Shown in pieces: positions 6,291 through 8,057 of a stretch of DNA of 8,057 bases (position 1 is the first letter of the stretch; the number at the start of each line of letters is the position of its first letter). The DNA is taken from the NCBI GenBank assembly GCA_013001805.1, contig JABDLW010000726.1:1-8057 (forward strand). Reading direction: 5' to 3'. This DNA is from Saprospiraceae bacterium. GTDB taxonomy: Bacteria; Bacteroidota; Bacteroidia; Chitinophagales; Saprospiraceae. Below the pieces are notes generated by a model. That model worked only from the letters and a program-made list of their open reading frames with translations. It was not told where the DNA came from and did not search any database. Made by a program: the position numbers and the translations under genes.

Positions 6291-7530
6291 CATATCGCAG
6301 GGACTCAATCGGATCAAGACGAGCAGCTTTTAATGCGGGATATAGCCCGGAAACAAGACCCACGAGAGTACATAGCACAACACCCAGTACAATCCATGGC
6401 CAAGGGATAATAAATTGTCCACCGGTTAAATAGGATACGAGGTTACCGGCAACGATGCCCAGCAGAATTCCGACGATCCCTCCGATTTGGCAAATCATAA
6501 CCGCCTCAGTTAGAAATTGCACTAAAATGTTTTGGCTCGTAGCTCCAATTGCCTTACGAATGCCAATTTCGCGGGTCCTTTCGGTAACAGAAACCAACAT
6601 AATATTCATCAGACCAATAGCGGCACCAAGCAAGGTGATCAATCCGATTGCGATCGTTGCCATTCTTAGGTAGACGGTATTTTCTTTTAGAATATCCAAC
6701 AGTCCATCACTCTTGAAAATTTCAAAATCGTTTTCCTGACCAATGCGAAGCTTCCGGATATTTCTAAAAATGCCAATAGTTGAAGATGTTGCATCTTCCA
6801 TATCTGTGGCATTAGTTAAGCCGACTTTCATACTATAGTTTGATCTGACGGTCCCATAGTACCGTTTGACATTGAGTACAGGAACCATTACCTGCTTGTC
6901 CTCACTTTGATCCATATTTGACCCTTTTGAGTCCATCACACCAACAATCTTATATTTAATATTACCAACCGAAATGATCTTGTCGAGGGCACGTAAGTTA
7001 TTGCCATCAAAGAGCAGCGTCACAATATCTTTACCCACAATGGCCCGGTGCGATCCTTCAGATACCTCGGTTCGGGTAAAATTTCGACCCTCAGCCAGGT
7101 CAAGACCGGAAACGTCAAGATAGTTTTCATCAATGCCACGCACTACGATATTCGGATTTGTCTTCTCATCATTATATTTTATTACCGCACTGCCTGTTGC
7201 GCGGTATGAAATGCTTACCCGGGCCGGAAAGTCAAAAGCTTCCTTAAACTTGACGGCTTGACTGTAGGTAATGGGTTCACCCCGTTTCATATTTCGACCA
7301 CCCCGATTGCTCTTGATGGTTTCACTCCTGGGTTGTATGCTGTAAGCATTTGCACCAAGTCCGCTGAAACTATCGGTCATACTAAATAATATCGAATCGA
7401 TGGCCGTAAGAATACCTACCAATGCCATAATGCCAAAGGCAATGATCATCAAAGTCAAGATCGATCGGAGCAGATTAGTCCTGACCGATTCAAAAGCAAG
7501 TCTTACTAGTTCTAGATATCGTATTCCCAC
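6286..7530 (-). CDS. MacB/FtsX-type ABC transporter permease without fused ATPase
   Basis: A 414-residue inner-membrane subunit of a type VII (MacB-like) ABC transporter, a class that works by moving a periplasmic domain to drive efflux or extrusion rather than by transmembrane transport. Helix 1 is at about 21-43. A large periplasmic MacB core domain spans about 50-270 (GLGANAYSIQPRS near its start, then VVRGIDENYLDVSGLDLAEGRNF). Three C-terminal helices lie at about 277-305, 329-355 and 367-393. The coupling segment ERTREIGIRKAIGAT (307-321) and the C-terminal GLYPALKAARLDPIESLRYE signature are intact. The only plausible start is GTG at 7530: an in-frame stop lies 7 codons upstream and no ATG occurs before helix 1. 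E. coli MacB has its ATPase fused at the N-terminus; here it must be separate, and none is encoded in the window. The substrate is unknown. The upstream same-strand gene ends 84 nt away. Confidence 0.92.
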   Translation of the reverse strand: MGIRYLELVRLAFESVRTNLLRSILTLMIIAFGIMALVGILTAIDSILFSMTDSFSGLGANAYSIQPRSETIKSNRGGRNMKRGEPITYSQAVKFKEAFDFPARVSISYRATGSAVIKYNDEKTNPNIVVRGIDENYLDVSGLDLAEGRNFTRTEVSEGSHRAIVGKDIVTLLFDGNNLRALDKIISVGNIKYKIVGVMDSKGSNMDQSEDKQVMVPVLNVKRYYGTVRSNYSMKVGLTNATDMEDATSSTIGIFRNIRKLRIGQENDFEIFKSDGLLDILKENTVYLRMATIAIGLITLLGAAIGLMNIMLVSVTERTREIGIRKAIGATSQNILVQFLTEAVMICQIGGIVGILLGIVAGNLVSYLTGGQFIIPWPWIVLGVVLCTLVGLVSGLYPALKAARLDPIESLRYE

Positions 7531-7614
7531 GAATTCTAAAAGTACTAATTATCGTGGTGTGGGGACGTAGCTTTAGATCAATTGGTCAGTCATGACGATT
7601 GATTGGCCAAGAAT

Positions 7615-8057
7615 CTATACGGAGTTGATGGTTTTAAATAGTTCGTTATGAATGGCGCTGTTGGCTGCCAGAATATTATGTCCAGTGAGCCAATCCTCTC
7701 CTCCTGAGAAGTCGGTCACTTTGCCCCCCGCTTCCTTGACAATTAGTGCTCCAGCGGCAACATCCCAGGAATTGAGATTTGATTCATAATACCCATCCAA
7801 TCTGTCACATGCGGTATAGACAAGATCCATCGCTGCAGATCCCAGTCGACGTACACCACGGCAATGTCCCAAGAGTTGCCGCAATATTTTATAGGGTGTC
7901 TCCATTCTCATTTCCTTATGATAAGGAAACCCAGTACCGATTAAAGCATCGAGTAACTTTGCCTGTCCACCAACCCTTATCGGTTTTTCATTAAGAAACG
8001 CTCCGCCTTTTTGCCAGGCATAAAAAACTTCATTCTGATGAATGGCATGTACCACAC
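7615..8057 (-). CDS. Inositol monophosphatase family protein, C-terminal part (5' end outside window)
   Basis: Cytosolic Mg2+-dependent sugar/inositol phosphatase family. The frame is open to the right edge, so only about 146 C-terminal residues are visible out of the usual 260-270; the catalytic DPIDGT motif would lie just outside. Seen are the VVHAIHQNEVFYAWQKGGAF segment (the strand where the family has GVV-x-P...E-x-Y/F-A-x-x-G-x-GA), RRLGSAAMDLVYTACDRLDGYYE, and the second family motif SWDVAAGALIVKEAGG with the metal-binding Asp98 of the visible part. Members act on myo-inositol-1-phosphate, fructose-1,6-bisphosphate, PAP (CysQ) or histidinol phosphate; the visible part does not decide among these. 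The GTG at the edge is an internal Val codon, not a start. The gene is on the same strand as the downstream permease. Confidence 0.92.
   Translation of the reverse strand, partial: VVHAIHQNEVFYAWQKGGAFLNEKPIRVGGQAKLLDALIGTGFPYHKEMRMETPYKILRQLLGHCRGVRRLGSAAMDLVYTACDRLDGYYESNLNSWDVAAGALIVKEAGGKVTDFSGGEDWLTGHNILAANSAIHNELFKTINSV

Noticed and set aside
6455..6673. Plus-strand open frame opposite the MacB-type permease.
   Set aside because: It is antisense to the conserved C-terminal helices and coupling segment of the permease; its composition mirrors that gene.
7577..7610. Small palindromes (GTCATGAC, TTGGCCAA) and a 7-bp imperfect stem between the phosphatase and permease genes, as a minus-strand terminator.
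   Set aside because: In the minus-strand RNA the stem has a C-A mismatch and no U-run follows; at most a weak structure in an 84-nt gap.

Overview
The window looks like ordinary chromosomal DNA from a member of the Bacteroidota. The grounds are the protein families (LptF/LptG permease next to tgt, an orphan ECF sigma factor of the type common in this phylum, a secreted SPOR protein with an 'LLPAQ' signal-peptide end), AT-leaning coding sequence, and gene starts without clear Shine-Dalgarno sequences. A Saprospiria- or Chitinophagia-like environmental lineage is possible, but I cannot place it below phylum with confidence.

Layout: positions 1-5521 hold a very compact plus-strand gene string that looks like one operon. 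It contains the 3' end of secA (protein export motor), a small secreted SPOR-domain protein, rodA (peptidoglycan polymerase for cell elongation), tgt (queuosine tRNA modification) and an LptF/LptG-type permease (lipopolysaccharide transport). Junctions are 1-nt TAATG overlaps, 0 nt or 16 nt, so translational coupling is likely. Four of the five genes serve envelope biogenesis; tgt is the metabolic outsider. A 180-nt gap (5522-5701) follows. It holds no gene but carries two tandem copies of a TTTTGTTnAACAAAA-type palindrome, placed just upstream of an ECF sigma factor gene (5702-6235). A good intrinsic terminator (6244-6290) ends that gene and reaches the stop codon of the convergent minus-strand genes. 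On the minus strand are a MacB/FtsX-type ABC transporter permease (6286-7530, GTG start) without an ATPase gene beside it, and the C-terminal half of an inositol-monophosphatase family protein that runs off the right edge.

No mobile element, CRISPR array, tRNA or rRNA was seen. I did not find a clearly new multi-gene system. The points most worth a second look are: a Tgt in which all four canonical zinc ligands are replaced; a RodA carrying about 95 extra, very hydrophobic residues in mid-protein; the tandem palindromes upstream of the sigma gene; and the tight SPOR-RodA gene pair.
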